Assembly: GCA_964480565.1 (NCBI GenBank)
Contig: CAYZSU010000013.1
Location: forward strand, 1 to 38,607
Length of the DNA: 38,607 nt
Reading direction: 5' to 3'
From: CAYZSU01 sp964480565
GTDB taxonomy: Bacteria; UBA10199; 2-02-FULL-44-16; JAAZCA01
Part shown: in pieces, positions 17,918-26,452 of the stretch
Numbering within the stretch: position 1 is the stretch's first letter
Layout of the letters: every line of letters starts with the position of its first letter
The notes under the pieces: generated by a model
Seen by the model: only the letters and a program-made list of their open reading frames with translations
Database searches by the model: none
Told to the model about the DNA's origin: nothing
Made by a program: the position numbers and the translations under genes

Positions 17918-19303
17918 TAGTGTAAGTAATAGTATTAAGGTCTGATATCCCTGATAGGGCTGTGCACTTAGCTGACATGAATTATTCTCACCAAAAAACT
18001 CACTGGCTAAATTAGCAGGTATGTCTGAATCGTCATTGCGATTTGATAGTGATGTATTGGTATCGCATTGATCGCCAATACCGTCATTGTCGCGGTCAGA
18101 TTGGTCTGCATTATGAATTGTTGGGCAATTATCCATTTCATTACTAATACCATCGCCATCAATATCACCATCTGATTCTAATGTATCGCAAGCATCGCCA
18201 ATACCATTATTGTCGGAATCTGTTTGGCTTATATTGGAGATATTGGGACAATTATCGTCATCATCTAAAATGCCATCACTATCTGCATCATTAATAATAA
18301 CAGGTGTTTCCTGTATATCTGCAATGATCGGAGATGTTTCTCCCTCATCGACAATGCAATTTCGATTTTGATCTTCCATGCCGTTTAATGTGCCATCGCC
18401 ATCTGTGTCGCCATCAAATCCATCATCCCAAAACCAATCCACGTGTTCGCATTCGATTAAGGCATTAGGAAAAAACTCAGGATCATTGCTTGGAATTGTA
18501 CTGGCGGACATCATGGATGTGCTACCATCGGTATGGTGATTAAGAATTGCAACAGGTTCTGATGCATCCAATATATCAAATCTCAACGATGCAGTAAAAT
18601 TCCAGTGCATGGACCAGGTGCTATCAGTAATAATAGGTGCATAATTGCGTCGACCGTCTATGTCTGAAGGTGTTACATGATATGCTTCCACGTGGCTCAC
18701 ATCACCGACATCATTATGACCGCCAATACGCCATAAGGTTGAGTCAATTAAACGGCCAGAATCAATAACAGGGGCTGGGTATTCATTATTTCCCCCGTTA
18801 ATATGCAAAATGGGCTCATCGATAATATTGTAAAAATGATTATGGGTAATGGATATAGTATGACCTGTATTAACAATAACCGCTGTCTTTGCCGCATTAA
18901 AGCGAGTATCTGTGATCCATGCATCGATGCCTATAACTTCAATGCCTGTGCCATTTGGGTTTGAAATACTGATATTATGAATCCATGTATTTGACATGGC
19001 GGTGATTGCGCTTTGGTCCGGTAGGTCAAAGTCTAAGGAAATACGGTCATTGCCATCGATTTCAACATCATCCAATACAGCCATATTGAGCGGCCATTCG
19101 TCTGCACTTGGCCAAATAACGCGAGTGAGGGTTTCATCAAATAAAATACGGGAACAATCATTGTATAGCTGCATTACTAGGGACCCTGGCCCAAATCCTG
19201 TCTCATCAGTGACTATGCAGTCATTGGCCATGGCTGATATGTGACTAAATAGTATCAGACTTACTGTGATGGCTGAAATATAGTTTAATAGTCGATTAAT
19301 CAT
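17867..19303 (-). CDS. Exported protein with thrombospondin type 3 repeats and C-terminal anchor-like tail
   Basis: The 478-residue protein begins with signal peptide MINRLLNYISAITVSLILFS and a probable cut after SAMA. Residues about 80-230 have short repeating strands (TWIHNISISNPNGTG, WITDTRFNAAKTAV) suggesting a beta-helix. Residues about 310-430 hold calcium-binding thrombospondin type 3 repeats (DADSDGILDDDDNCPN, DSDNNGIGDACD, then DGDIDGDGISNEMDNCP, DNDGIGDQCD). The C-terminus has a Cys, a hydrophobic run LILLLTLLMSFFIV and a basic tail RNQPHTRKK, an outline like MYXO-CTERM sorting signals, though not a strict match. The start is set by taggag before ATG 19303; a longer frame from 19333 would overlap the upstream gene. 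Confidence 0.85.
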   Translation of the reverse strand: MINRLLNYISAITVSLILFSHISAMANDCIVTDETGFGPGSLVMQLYNDCSRILFDETLTRVIWPSADEWPLNMAVLDDVEIDGNDRISLDFDLPDQSAITAMSNTWIHNISISNPNGTGIEVIGIDAWITDTRFNAAKTAVIVNTGHTISITHNHFYNIIDEPILHINGGNNEYPAPVIDSGRLIDSTLWRIGGHNDVGDVSHVEAYHVTPSDIDGRRNYAPIITDSTWSMHWNFTASLRFDILDASEPVAILNHHTDGSTSMMSASTIPSNDPEFFPNALIECEHVDWFWDDGFDGDTDGDGTLNGMEDQNRNCIVDEGETSPIIADIQETPVIINDADSDGILDDDDNCPNISNISQTDSDNNGIGDACDTLESDGDIDGDGISNEMDNCPTIHNADQSDRDNDGIGDQCDTNTSLSNRNDDSDIPANLASEFFGENNSCQLSAQPYQGYQTLILLLTLLMSFFIVRNQPHTRKK

Positions 19304-19320
19304 ATGCAGAGCTCCTAAGT

Positions 19321-20418
19321 TTAATTCTCGCAAAAATTATGCTCATCACTGTTGGATTCCCATTCACAAAGAGTATCGTTACCATTGATCGAGATAGTTG
19401 CGCGAAATAAAGCGCTATATTGCATTACAGCTTGGCCCTCCACCATAACGGGTCGACCATTATCGAAAAGTGGGGATCTAGAGAAGGTGAATATGCCGAT
19501 GCGTGTGGTATTATCATTTAGAAAAACTACAGGTGCAGTGCCAGGATGAGGTGTTTCAGGGAGGACTATTGTAAATGGTAAATTATCCATGTTTGGCCAT
19601 GTGCCATCGTCATAGCTGAGTTCAACTGGGAATGTTTCATTATTTTCTCTGTCAAAAAAAGTGTTAAAAGATGCAAATTGCATGTGGATTTCACGTGGAA
19701 TTGTGGCCTCATTTCCTTGTGCGGATTGGCAGCTATCATTGTCAGTCGCAGTAAATAAATACCCTGAGCATAGGCTCGTATTGTCACCCATATCCACAGG
19801 TATCGCGCTATCCGTGGACATGGCATCTGGTGCGGTGTCTGGCACGGCATCAATTGTTGTATCTGCAATAGTCATATCTGGCGCAATATCATGAGGCATT
19901 TGATCCTGTAGAGTTCTATCCAAAAAAATGTCGTGAACGTTGGTATCCATGATGTTAGGGATGTCAGGTTGTGTCATTATATCGCGTGCGCCTGTATCCG
20001 ATAAGGTGTCGGGTAATGTATCGGGTTGGACATGTTGATCTTGTGTACCTGTATCTATGGCAGTATCTTGCGGGGATGTGTTCATGTCTGGGGTAAAATT
20101 TCCATCACTTTGATTGGATGAGTGATAGACATCAAATATGGGGCATTCGTGTGCGTAGGGGTTTTCCCGAATAGGGCTGCATCCGGTGAGCAGTGTCAAT
20201 GGTGCAAGAGCTATACCTGCAATTGTTTGAAGAAGTACACTGGTTTGAGATTCTTTTCTGCATGTATTTTGAACATGATCACATATATAGCTGTCATTGC
20301 CAATTGTCAGTGTGCTTCCATTTGCATTACTCGTATATGTGTAGCTGGGATCTTGTTCCCCAGATATGCATTTGGCAAATTGAAAAATATCCGCATGGGT
20401 TGTTTGCTTAAGTATCAT
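19321..20418 (-). CDS. Putative lipoprotein with Asp/Thr-rich linker
   Basis: The 365-residue protein is not recognised as a known family. A hydrophobic segment ending in LAPLTLLTGC (lipobox LTGC, Cys80) is followed by a low-complexity linker (about 105-215) rich in D, T and P with repeated DT and PD units, then by a globular C-terminal part (about 215-365) with cysteines at both ends. Surface lipoproteins of Myxococcota and Bradymonadales often have such linkers. The lipobox is preceded by 57 hydrophilic residues with no in-frame alternative start close to the hydrophobic segment, which is unusual. The gene lies 17 bases upstream of the thrombospondin-repeat gene and is likely its operon partner. 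It is divergent from the SNF2 gene. Confidence 0.7.
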   Translation of the reverse strand: MILKQTTHADIFQFAKCISGEQDPSYTYTSNANGSTLTIGNDSYICDHVQNTCRKESQTSVLLQTIAGIALAPLTLLTGCSPIRENPYAHECPIFDVYHSSNQSDGNFTPDMNTSPQDTAIDTGTQDQHVQPDTLPDTLSDTGARDIMTQPDIPNIMDTNVHDIFLDRTLQDQMPHDIAPDMTIADTTIDAVPDTAPDAMSTDSAIPVDMGDNTSLCSGYLFTATDNDSCQSAQGNEATIPREIHMQFASFNTFFDRENNETFPVELSYDDGTWPNMDNLPFTIVLPETPHPGTAPVVFLNDNTTRIGIFTFSRSPLFDNGRPVMVEGQAVMQYSALFRATISINGNDTLCEWESNSDEHNFCEN

Positions 20419-20692
20419 AATTGTCCTTCGTGGAAAAATAGTGGATTAAGTGTTCCGTTATCTGAACATTAATAATGAATTGATAATTCCAATAAATGAG
20501 ATAGTCAACTGAAATTGTTCGTATAACTCAGATATATAGTTGTTGTATTTTTGCCGTTGAAATCAATAATTATGGGGGTTGCTTTTACTTTTTTGAAAAA
20601 AAACATTGATTTCTCCATGGTTTCCTTGTTTAAACTCATCTAAGTTGTTTTATTAAGTTGTTTGCCCAATTAGTGACAAGGAGAGATGTTAT

Positions 20693-23600
20693 ATGCTAAA
20701 ACCCAGATGCTCCCATGCATTTCCCGCATCATTACGGATTAAAGGTCGAGATTATCAAATTGCCAAACGTGTCATTTTAGAAAATGTGGATGAAAATCAC
20801 ATTACCGCACGTGTCAAAGGGGCAATTAGTCCTTTTTATGATGTATGTTTATCATGGCCTGAATTTAAAGGTCGGGATATTTTAGTCGTGTCTTGCAGTT
20901 GCAAAACCTTTGAAGGGGGGGCGTTGTGCAAGCATATTTGGGCCACAGTATTAGAAGTGGATGCCAAGGACAAAGCCCTTGTGATTCCAGGCATAGGACC
21001 ATTGGAGATTTTTAGTCAAAAGCAACTCGAATGTGAGGATGATGATGATTCAGATAGTGATGATGATTTAAATGATGATGACAGTTTAAATAATGTGATA
21101 TTTACGGCCAAAACAGCTGCCAAACAATCATCAAAAAGGACTCTTGAAAAGGATCCGATAAAAAAATACAAAGCCCAATTAAAAGCTATTGAGAAAAAAG
21201 GACACCGCAATTTTGATCCATTAAAAATATACTCTGAACAACGCAAAGTGGATGTGTTTTACTGCGTGAATATTGAGGAAACATTATTTAATGGATGTTT
21301 GGTGATTGATTTTTACCAGCGTATGAAAAAAGTAGCGGGTGGGCTTGGCAAGGAAAAGAAATTACGCGTATCTGAAAAGGACGTGGATTTGTTGGATATT
21401 GATGCATATGATCGTCAATCATTGGGTCTTTTATTAGGCAGTACAAAATCTCAAATTTCTGGCACTGTGCTCGATGATCGAAAGGTGTCCAAATCTATCG
21501 TTAACCCCGATATATATCCGCTTATTCTGGAACGACTATGCTCCCGAAAAAAATTATATTTGGGTAATGTACAGGTTAAAGGTGCTAAATGTTTAAAATT
21601 GGATACAAAAACCCCTTATCACTTTGTGCTTAATATTTCAGATCAAAGCAGTAAGGGCATCTGGCATATTACAGGCGTATTTCGTCGTGGCAAAGAGGAT
21701 ATTCATGTCCAGGATCCTGTGATTGTGCTGCCTGAAGGAATAATGATATTTAAGGATCGAGTTGCATTCTTTAAAATCACCGATGCATTTTCATCCTGGT
21801 TGTGGACATTGCGCGAGGATGGTCATATTAATATTCCTAAAAAACAAAAGCGCGCAATTATTAATGAGGTGTTTAAAATACCGCGTATGCCACAGGTCAA
21901 TGTGCCAAGTGAATTGGGATACAATGTGGAAGTCGTGGATCCAAAACCACGAATGACATTATCTGCTATAAAAGGGGATCACCGTTATTATGATCTTCAT
22001 AATAAACTTAAGTGGGAAGTGAGTTTTGATTATTCGGGTAAGATTGTCACTCCTACTGAAGATCAACGTTTCGCAGTGGATAAAAAGAATGCCAAGTTAT
22101 TTTTGCGTAATGAAGAAAAAGAACAGGACTATTGGAAGCAATTGTCTGATGTTGGTTTTAAATCCAAACAGTTTGAATTGGAAAAATGTCATGGATTGCC
22201 TATTTCCCGAGGAAAAACAACTACGATTGTGCGTAAATTATTGGAGCATGGTTGGTATGTTGAGGCAGAAGGTAAACGCATGCGTCAGAGTATGGATTTT
22301 AATATTGAGGTGACCTCTGGTACGGATTGGTTTGATTTAAAAGGGAAAATGGAATTTGATAATATGCTGGTTGAGTTGCCTGAATTGATCAAAGCAGCCA
22401 AGCGAGGCAGCGAGTATATTCGATTGGGTGATGGCTCTCAGGGCATGTTGCCTGAAGATTGGTTGGAGCGGATAGAACCATTGCTCTTTTTAGGAGTGAT
22501 TAATGAAAATGCTCTTCGATTTGAAAAAACGCAAGCCGCAGTACTTGATGCACTTTTGCTGGATAAAGAGCAGGTTCATTTTGATGATTCCTTTAAACGC
22601 CTTCGTAAAAAGATGGATGATTTCTCTGGGGTGAAATCCGCGCCGCAGCCCAAAGAGTTTTCTGGGAAAATGCGTAATTATCAATGTGATGGTTTGGGTT
22701 GGATGGAATTTTTGCAAGAAATTGGCTTTGGTGGATGTTTGGCCGATGATATGGGCCTAGGGAAAACCATTCAAGTATTGGCATTGATTGAAAATAGGCG
22801 TGTGGTGTTAAAGAAAAATATACAACCTTCATTGGTCGTTGTGCCGCGAAGCTTGGTATATAATTGGATGGAAGAATGTAAAAAGTTTACACCGCAATTA
22901 CAAATGCTTGACTATACAGGTACGGATAGAAAGATAGCATTTGATCATATCCATGACTATCACCTCGTAGTGACCACCTATGGTACATTGCGTCGCGATA
23001 TTACAAAATTAAAAAATATTAATTTTGATTATGTTATTTTAGATGAAGCGCAAGCGATAAAAAATTCTACATCACAAGCTGCAAAGGCTGTTCGAGTTGT
23101 GAATTCTAACTATCGACTGGCCATGACTGGAACACCTGTGGAAAATAATATTGGTGAGCTATGGTCGTTGTTTGAATTTTTAAATCCAGGGATGTTAGGC
23201 AGTGCCAATGGTTTTAAAAACATGCTTCCTAAGTCAGGAGGCGGAGATAAATCATCGCTTGAAATTATTTCAAATGGTTTGAAACCATTTATTCTCCGTC
23301 GAACAAAAGAAGAAGTGCTCAAAGAATTGCCTAAGAAAACCGAACAAACTATTTACTGTGAGCTTAATAAGGACGAACGCAAAATGTATGATGATTTGCG
23401 CAATCACTATTTATCAGTGCTGACAAAACGTGTAGAAGAAAAGGGTATTAATAAATCAAAAATGCATGTGCTTGAAGCATTACTCCGTTTGCGCCAAATT
23501 GCATGTCATCCAGGGTTAGTATATGAAGACAAATTGGATGAAGGAAGCACTAAGATAGATACATTGCTCGAACAATTGCGTGAGATATTATCAGAAAATC

Positions 23601-24052
23601 ATAAAGCACTGATTTTCTCACAGTTTACAAGCATATTGTCCATTGTCAAAAATCAATTGAATGCTGAGAATATTAATTATGAATATTTAGATGGAAAAAC
23701 GCGAAATCGAAAGGATCATATCGATCGATTTCAAAATGATCCAGACTGTCAGACATTCTTAATTAGCTTAAAAGCCGGTGGTGTTGGCCTTAACTTAACA
23801 GCTGCAGATTATGTGTTTATATTGGATCCCTGGTGGAATCCTGCGGTTGAAGCGCAAGCCATTGATCGTGCACATCGCATGGGGCAAAAACGGAATGTAT
23901 TTGCCTATCGATTGATAGCCAGAGATACTGTGGAAGAAAAGATTGTAGGGTTGCAAAGTAAAAAACGCGATCTTGCTCAGGCCATTATTTCTGCAGATAA
24001 TAGTTTAATCGGAAAACTTACCATGGATGATTTAACCATGTTGCTTAGTTGA
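20693..24052 (+). CDS. SWIM zinc finger SNF2-family DNA translocase/helicase
   Basis: The 1119-residue protein has a SWIM zinc finger near the N-terminus (CSCKTFEGGALCKH, about 69-82), a strongly acidic Asp/Ser linker (about 114-135), a long middle region, then a SNF2 ATPase core. Visible motifs are ADDMGLGKTIQ (Walker A, about 683-693), VVPRSLVYNW, ILDEAQAIKN (motif II, about 782), MTGTPVENN, LIFSQFTS, GGVGLNLTAADYVF and QAIDRAHRMGQ (motif VI, about 1060). ATP-driven translocation on double-stranded DNA or remodelling of nucleic acid-bound protein is the family role; the target in bacteria is generally unknown. AAGGAGAG precedes the start. No methylase, nuclease or phage-defence partner gene is adjacent, so it appears to stand alone. 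Confidence 0.92.
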   Translation: MLKPRCSHAFPASLRIKGRDYQIAKRVILENVDENHITARVKGAISPFYDVCLSWPEFKGRDILVVSCSCKTFEGGALCKHIWATVLEVDAKDKALVIPGIGPLEIFSQKQLECEDDDDSDSDDDLNDDDSLNNVIFTAKTAAKQSSKRTLEKDPIKKYKAQLKAIEKKGHRNFDPLKIYSEQRKVDVFYCVNIEETLFNGCLVIDFYQRMKKVAGGLGKEKKLRVSEKDVDLLDIDAYDRQSLGLLLGSTKSQISGTVLDDRKVSKSIVNPDIYPLILERLCSRKKLYLGNVQVKGAKCLKLDTKTPYHFVLNISDQSSKGIWHITGVFRRGKEDIHVQDPVIVLPEGIMIFKDRVAFFKITDAFSSWLWTLREDGHINIPKKQKRAIINEVFKIPRMPQVNVPSELGYNVEVVDPKPRMTLSAIKGDHRYYDLHNKLKWEVSFDYSGKIVTPTEDQRFAVDKKNAKLFLRNEEKEQDYWKQLSDVGFKSKQFELEKCHGLPISRGKTTTIVRKLLEHGWYVEAEGKRMRQSMDFNIEVTSGTDWFDLKGKMEFDNMLVELPELIKAAKRGSEYIRLGDGSQGMLPEDWLERIEPLLFLGVINENALRFEKTQAAVLDALLLDKEQVHFDDSFKRLRKKMDDFSGVKSAPQPKEFSGKMRNYQCDGLGWMEFLQEIGFGGCLADDMGLGKTIQVLALIENRRVVLKKNIQPSLVVVPRSLVYNWMEECKKFTPQLQMLDYTGTDRKIAFDHIHDYHLVVTTYGTLRRDITKLKNINFDYVILDEAQAIKNSTSQAAKAVRVVNSNYRLAMTGTPVENNIGELWSLFEFLNPGMLGSANGFKNMLPKSGGGDKSSLEIISNGLKPFILRRTKEEVLKELPKKTEQTIYCELNKDERKMYDDLRNHYLSVLTKRVEEKGINKSKMHVLEALLRLRQIACHPGLVYEDKLDEGSTKIDTLLEQLREILSENHKALIFSQFTSILSIVKNQLNAENINYEYLDGKTRNRKDHIDRFQNDPDCQTFLISLKAGGVGLNLTAADYVFILDPWWNPAVEAQAIDRAHRMGQKRNVFAYRLIARDTVEEKIVGLQSKKRDLAQAIISADNSLIGKLTMDDLTMLLS

Positions 24053-24130
24053 TCTATATGAGGGGGGGGAGTCACTTTATCCATCGGTAAAACCCGTTGA
24101 GCCTCCCTCTCTCTGATTAGGTTTTAATGT
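24053..24130. other. Convergent intergenic hairpin between SNF2 and YkgJ genes
   Basis: A G-rich run gaggggggg near 24061 can pair with the C-rich run cctccctctc near 24103, with an inner cgg/ccg stem. The pairing is imperfect and there is no T-tract. It may terminate both convergent genes, but the support is weak. Confidence 0.3.
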
Positions 24131-24526
24131 TTATGAGTCATCATCAGAATTGGCGAATAATTCGTCACCTATTTCAAAGACATCATCAAGTGTAGTTAAT
24201 ACGCGAGTGACATTGTCATAGTCATGATCCGTGCTGCTTTTATGCTCACATGCCTCAGGGTCATGTTGTCGGCATATGTTGGGCCGCTTTGAATATACTT
24301 TGCAATCACCTTTAAAATCAAGGTGGCTGCATCTGCTTTTTACCATTAAATTCCAAGAGTTGTCTTCTTCTATATGAATGCAAGTGCCTTCATGAGCGAC
24401 GATCCATGCATAGTCATTAATTTCATCCATGGACTCAGGTGTGTCAATTTCTACGCAAAAATATGAGCAACATTTACCGCATTGTTTACATCGATTGGAC
24501 TGGATGTGGCGCTTTTTATTTTTCAT
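24131..24526 (-). CDS. YkgJ-family cysteine cluster protein
   Basis: The 131-residue protein is rich in cysteines: CKQCGKCCSYFC at the start, then CIHIE, SRCSHL, GDCKVYSKRPNICR and PEACEH. This CxxCxxCC plus RPxxC arrangement defines the YkgJ/UPF0153 family, thought to bind zinc or an iron-sulfur cluster. The biochemical role is unknown. It lies convergent to the SNF2 gene, as a single gene. A second member of the same family is at 30267-30800. Confidence 0.85.
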   Translation of the reverse strand: MKNKKRHIQSNRCKQCGKCCSYFCVEIDTPESMDEINDYAWIVAHEGTCIHIEEDNSWNLMVKSRCSHLDFKGDCKVYSKRPNICRQHDPEACEHKSSTDHDYDNVTRVLTTLDDVFEIGDELFANSDDDS

Positions 24527-24664
24527 AGTTATGGCTGCTACGATACTAGCATTTAGACGTCAATAAAAAATACAATATCTTGCAGAGTCTTGTGAAAATT
24601 GTTAGGCACATTCTTTATATTTTTGAGGGCTGGCTACAATCAAACTCATGTATGGTAGTATTTA

Positions 24665-24740
24665 TTTTTAGGGACTTGGCAGCGCACCTTTACCGGCAAA
24701 AGCTGACAGCTGCTTGTCTGCATCGCTTGTTTTATTGGCT
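24665..24740 (+). repeat. Family A dispersed repeat, partial copy 2
   Basis: The stretch starts with tttttaggga and contains ccggcaaaagctgacagc, tcgcttgt and ttggctaagctg in the same order as the copies at 3445 and 31279. The terminal hairpin with gtggga is missing. It lies in the 263-base gap upstream of the TolC-like gene. Confidence 0.55.
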
Positions 24741-24789
24741 AAGCTGTGACGATGAGCATTCCTAAGGATAGTTCCATTAAGGAGATATA

Positions 24790-26241
24790 ATGAACGTGTT
24801 GTTTATAATGATAACTATAGGGTTCTGTATGAATGGATATGATGTCTTTGCAAAAGGGCATGCGGCCCCCTCAATGACATTGACTCCACAAATAGTAACC
24901 GATCGCATTTTAAAAGAGAATTTATCCGTGAAGGCCATGAGTCAGGATGAAATCATATCGTCACATGCAATCACTATTGTGAAGAGTAAGTTTGATACAA
25001 TGTTATCAGGGAGTGTATGGCATCAAATGGACAACTCTCAAAAAACATCACCATTATTTGGGTCTCGCACAGATAATACCGCATGGTCATTATCCGCGAG
25101 TAAGCAGCTAATTTATGGAACTAGTTTAGGTGTTTCTTTCTCATCATTACGACAAAGAGTTTACGATGCTAATGTAAATGGCATGGCGCTATCTCCTGAT
25201 AATGCTATTTATGAACCTGGATTGGAATTTTCTATTGTACAGCCCTTACTCAATAATGGATTTGGCTATATGGATCGTCGAAATATTCAATCGGTTAAGA
25301 AAAATCATCAATCCAATCAATTAGAGATCACTTATGAAAAACAACGAATGCGTTATAATGCGCTAAAGCTATATTGGCAGTTGTATTTTTTAAGTCGACA
25401 CATTGAAGTGCAAGAAAAGGCAATTGTTTTTGCAAATGAATTTTTACATACAATGACACGTAAATATAATTTGGGTGCAGAGGAAAAAACAGACTTATTA
25501 AATGCCAAAGTCAATGTGAGTCAGCGTGAACAGGAAATGCTAAATTTAAAAAATACACAACAATTACTAGAACAAAAAATAAAGCATTTACTAACTATTG
25601 ATTATGATGTTCACATTCGAATTTCACCGAAACAACCAAATAAGATTGATATCCCTGTGTTTAACTCCAGTATAATAGCGAATGCACTTAATCAACGATC
25701 AGATTACTTATCGTTAAAAGAAATCGTTGCCAAGCAGAATATAGATATAGTCATGGCAAAAAATAGCAAATATCCGCGAATTGATTTGTCAACGTCATTG
25801 GCACTCAATGATATTGAAGATAGCTATTATAAAGCATTGGGTGGCTTGAGTCATGTTGATTGGCAAATTGGATTGTCTGTGCAATTTCCTCTAGAAAATA
25901 CACATGCGCGTGCGAAGTATAAGCAAAGCAAAGCGCAACAAGCAAAGGCCTTATATGCACTTAAAATGCGTGAAAATGAAATAGAAAATCAAATTAAACG
26001 CAGTGTTCAGCTATTAAAAAATAACCATATGTTATATGAAGAGCGTCTTTCTTTTTTAAGTATGCAAAAAAATAAATTGGCATTGGAAATGAAAAAATAT
26101 CGATTGGGTCGATCATCAGCATATATGATTATTCAATATCAAAGTGATTGTGTATTAGCAGATAAATTATATTTTGATGCGTGGTCAAATTTATTGAGTG
26201 CATCCCTGGAATACAAATTATTATCAGGGATGATGAAATAA
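24790..26241 (+). CDS. TolC-like outer-membrane efflux channel
   Basis: The 483-residue protein has an N-terminal hydrophobic signal (MNVLFIMITIGFCMNG, cut probably near VFAKG). It shows the two-fold repeat of outer-membrane efflux proteins: long heptad-like helical segments (about 155-255 and 345-435) separated by strand-forming segments (TAWSLSASKQLIYGTSLGVSFS, EFSIVQPLLN). Trimeric TolC-type channels let inner-membrane pumps export substrates across the outer membrane. A good ribosome binding site, taaggagat, precedes the ATG. The RND pump gene follows 211 bases downstream with a dispersed repeat in the gap. The periplasmic adaptor usually found in such operons is absent. Confidence 0.88.
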   Translation: MNVLFIMITIGFCMNGYDVFAKGHAAPSMTLTPQIVTDRILKENLSVKAMSQDEIISSHAITIVKSKFDTMLSGSVWHQMDNSQKTSPLFGSRTDNTAWSLSASKQLIYGTSLGVSFSSLRQRVYDANVNGMALSPDNAIYEPGLEFSIVQPLLNNGFGYMDRRNIQSVKKNHQSNQLEITYEKQRMRYNALKLYWQLYFLSRHIEVQEKAIVFANEFLHTMTRKYNLGAEEKTDLLNAKVNVSQREQEMLNLKNTQQLLEQKIKHLLTIDYDVHIRISPKQPNKIDIPVFNSSIIANALNQRSDYLSLKEIVAKQNIDIVMAKNSKYPRIDLSTSLALNDIEDSYYKALGGLSHVDWQIGLSVQFPLENTHARAKYKQSKAQQAKALYALKMRENEIENQIKRSVQLLKNNHMLYEERLSFLSMQKNKLALEMKKYRLGRSSAYMIIQYQSDCVLADKLYFDAWSNLLSASLEYKLLSGMMK

Positions 26242-26270
26242 GGCGTGTTGCCCTCAAAATAGCAATTTTA

Positions 26271-26439
26271 GGGAGTGTTCAAAAATGCAAAAGACTTGCG
26301 TGAGCTTCTATCGGATTACGAGCATGTTTTAGGCCTATCGCTAAACAGCAAATTCAATGAAGGTGCAACCATACGAGTATGTAACTGAATTGGATTTGGT
26401 GTTCCAACGCAGAAAATGGGCGTTTTCGAGGGCACTCCC
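26271..26439 (-). repeat. Family B dispersed repeat, full copy between TolC-like and RND genes
   Basis: The 169-base element has inverted ends: gggagtgttcaaaaatg on the left, and the complement of the right end reads gggagtgccctcgaaaacg. Read on the minus strand, its core (aaatccaattcagttacata, ctcgtatggttgcacc, gaatttgctgttta) matches the copy at 14415-14544. It ends 13 bases before the RND start codon, leaving just the AAGGA ribosome binding site. Confidence 0.75.
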
Positions 26440-26452
26440 ATAAGGATATATT

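Noticed and set aside
19566..19868. 100-codon frame overlapping the Asp/Thr-rich lipoprotein gene
   Set aside because: It is out of frame with the low-complexity linker, and its Met/Gln-rich sequence is what frame-shifted DT/PD codons give.
24590..24618. Promoter upstream of the TolC-like gene (TTGTGA, 18 bases, TTTATA)
   Set aside because: Both boxes are weak and such matches are frequent in A+T-rich DNA.
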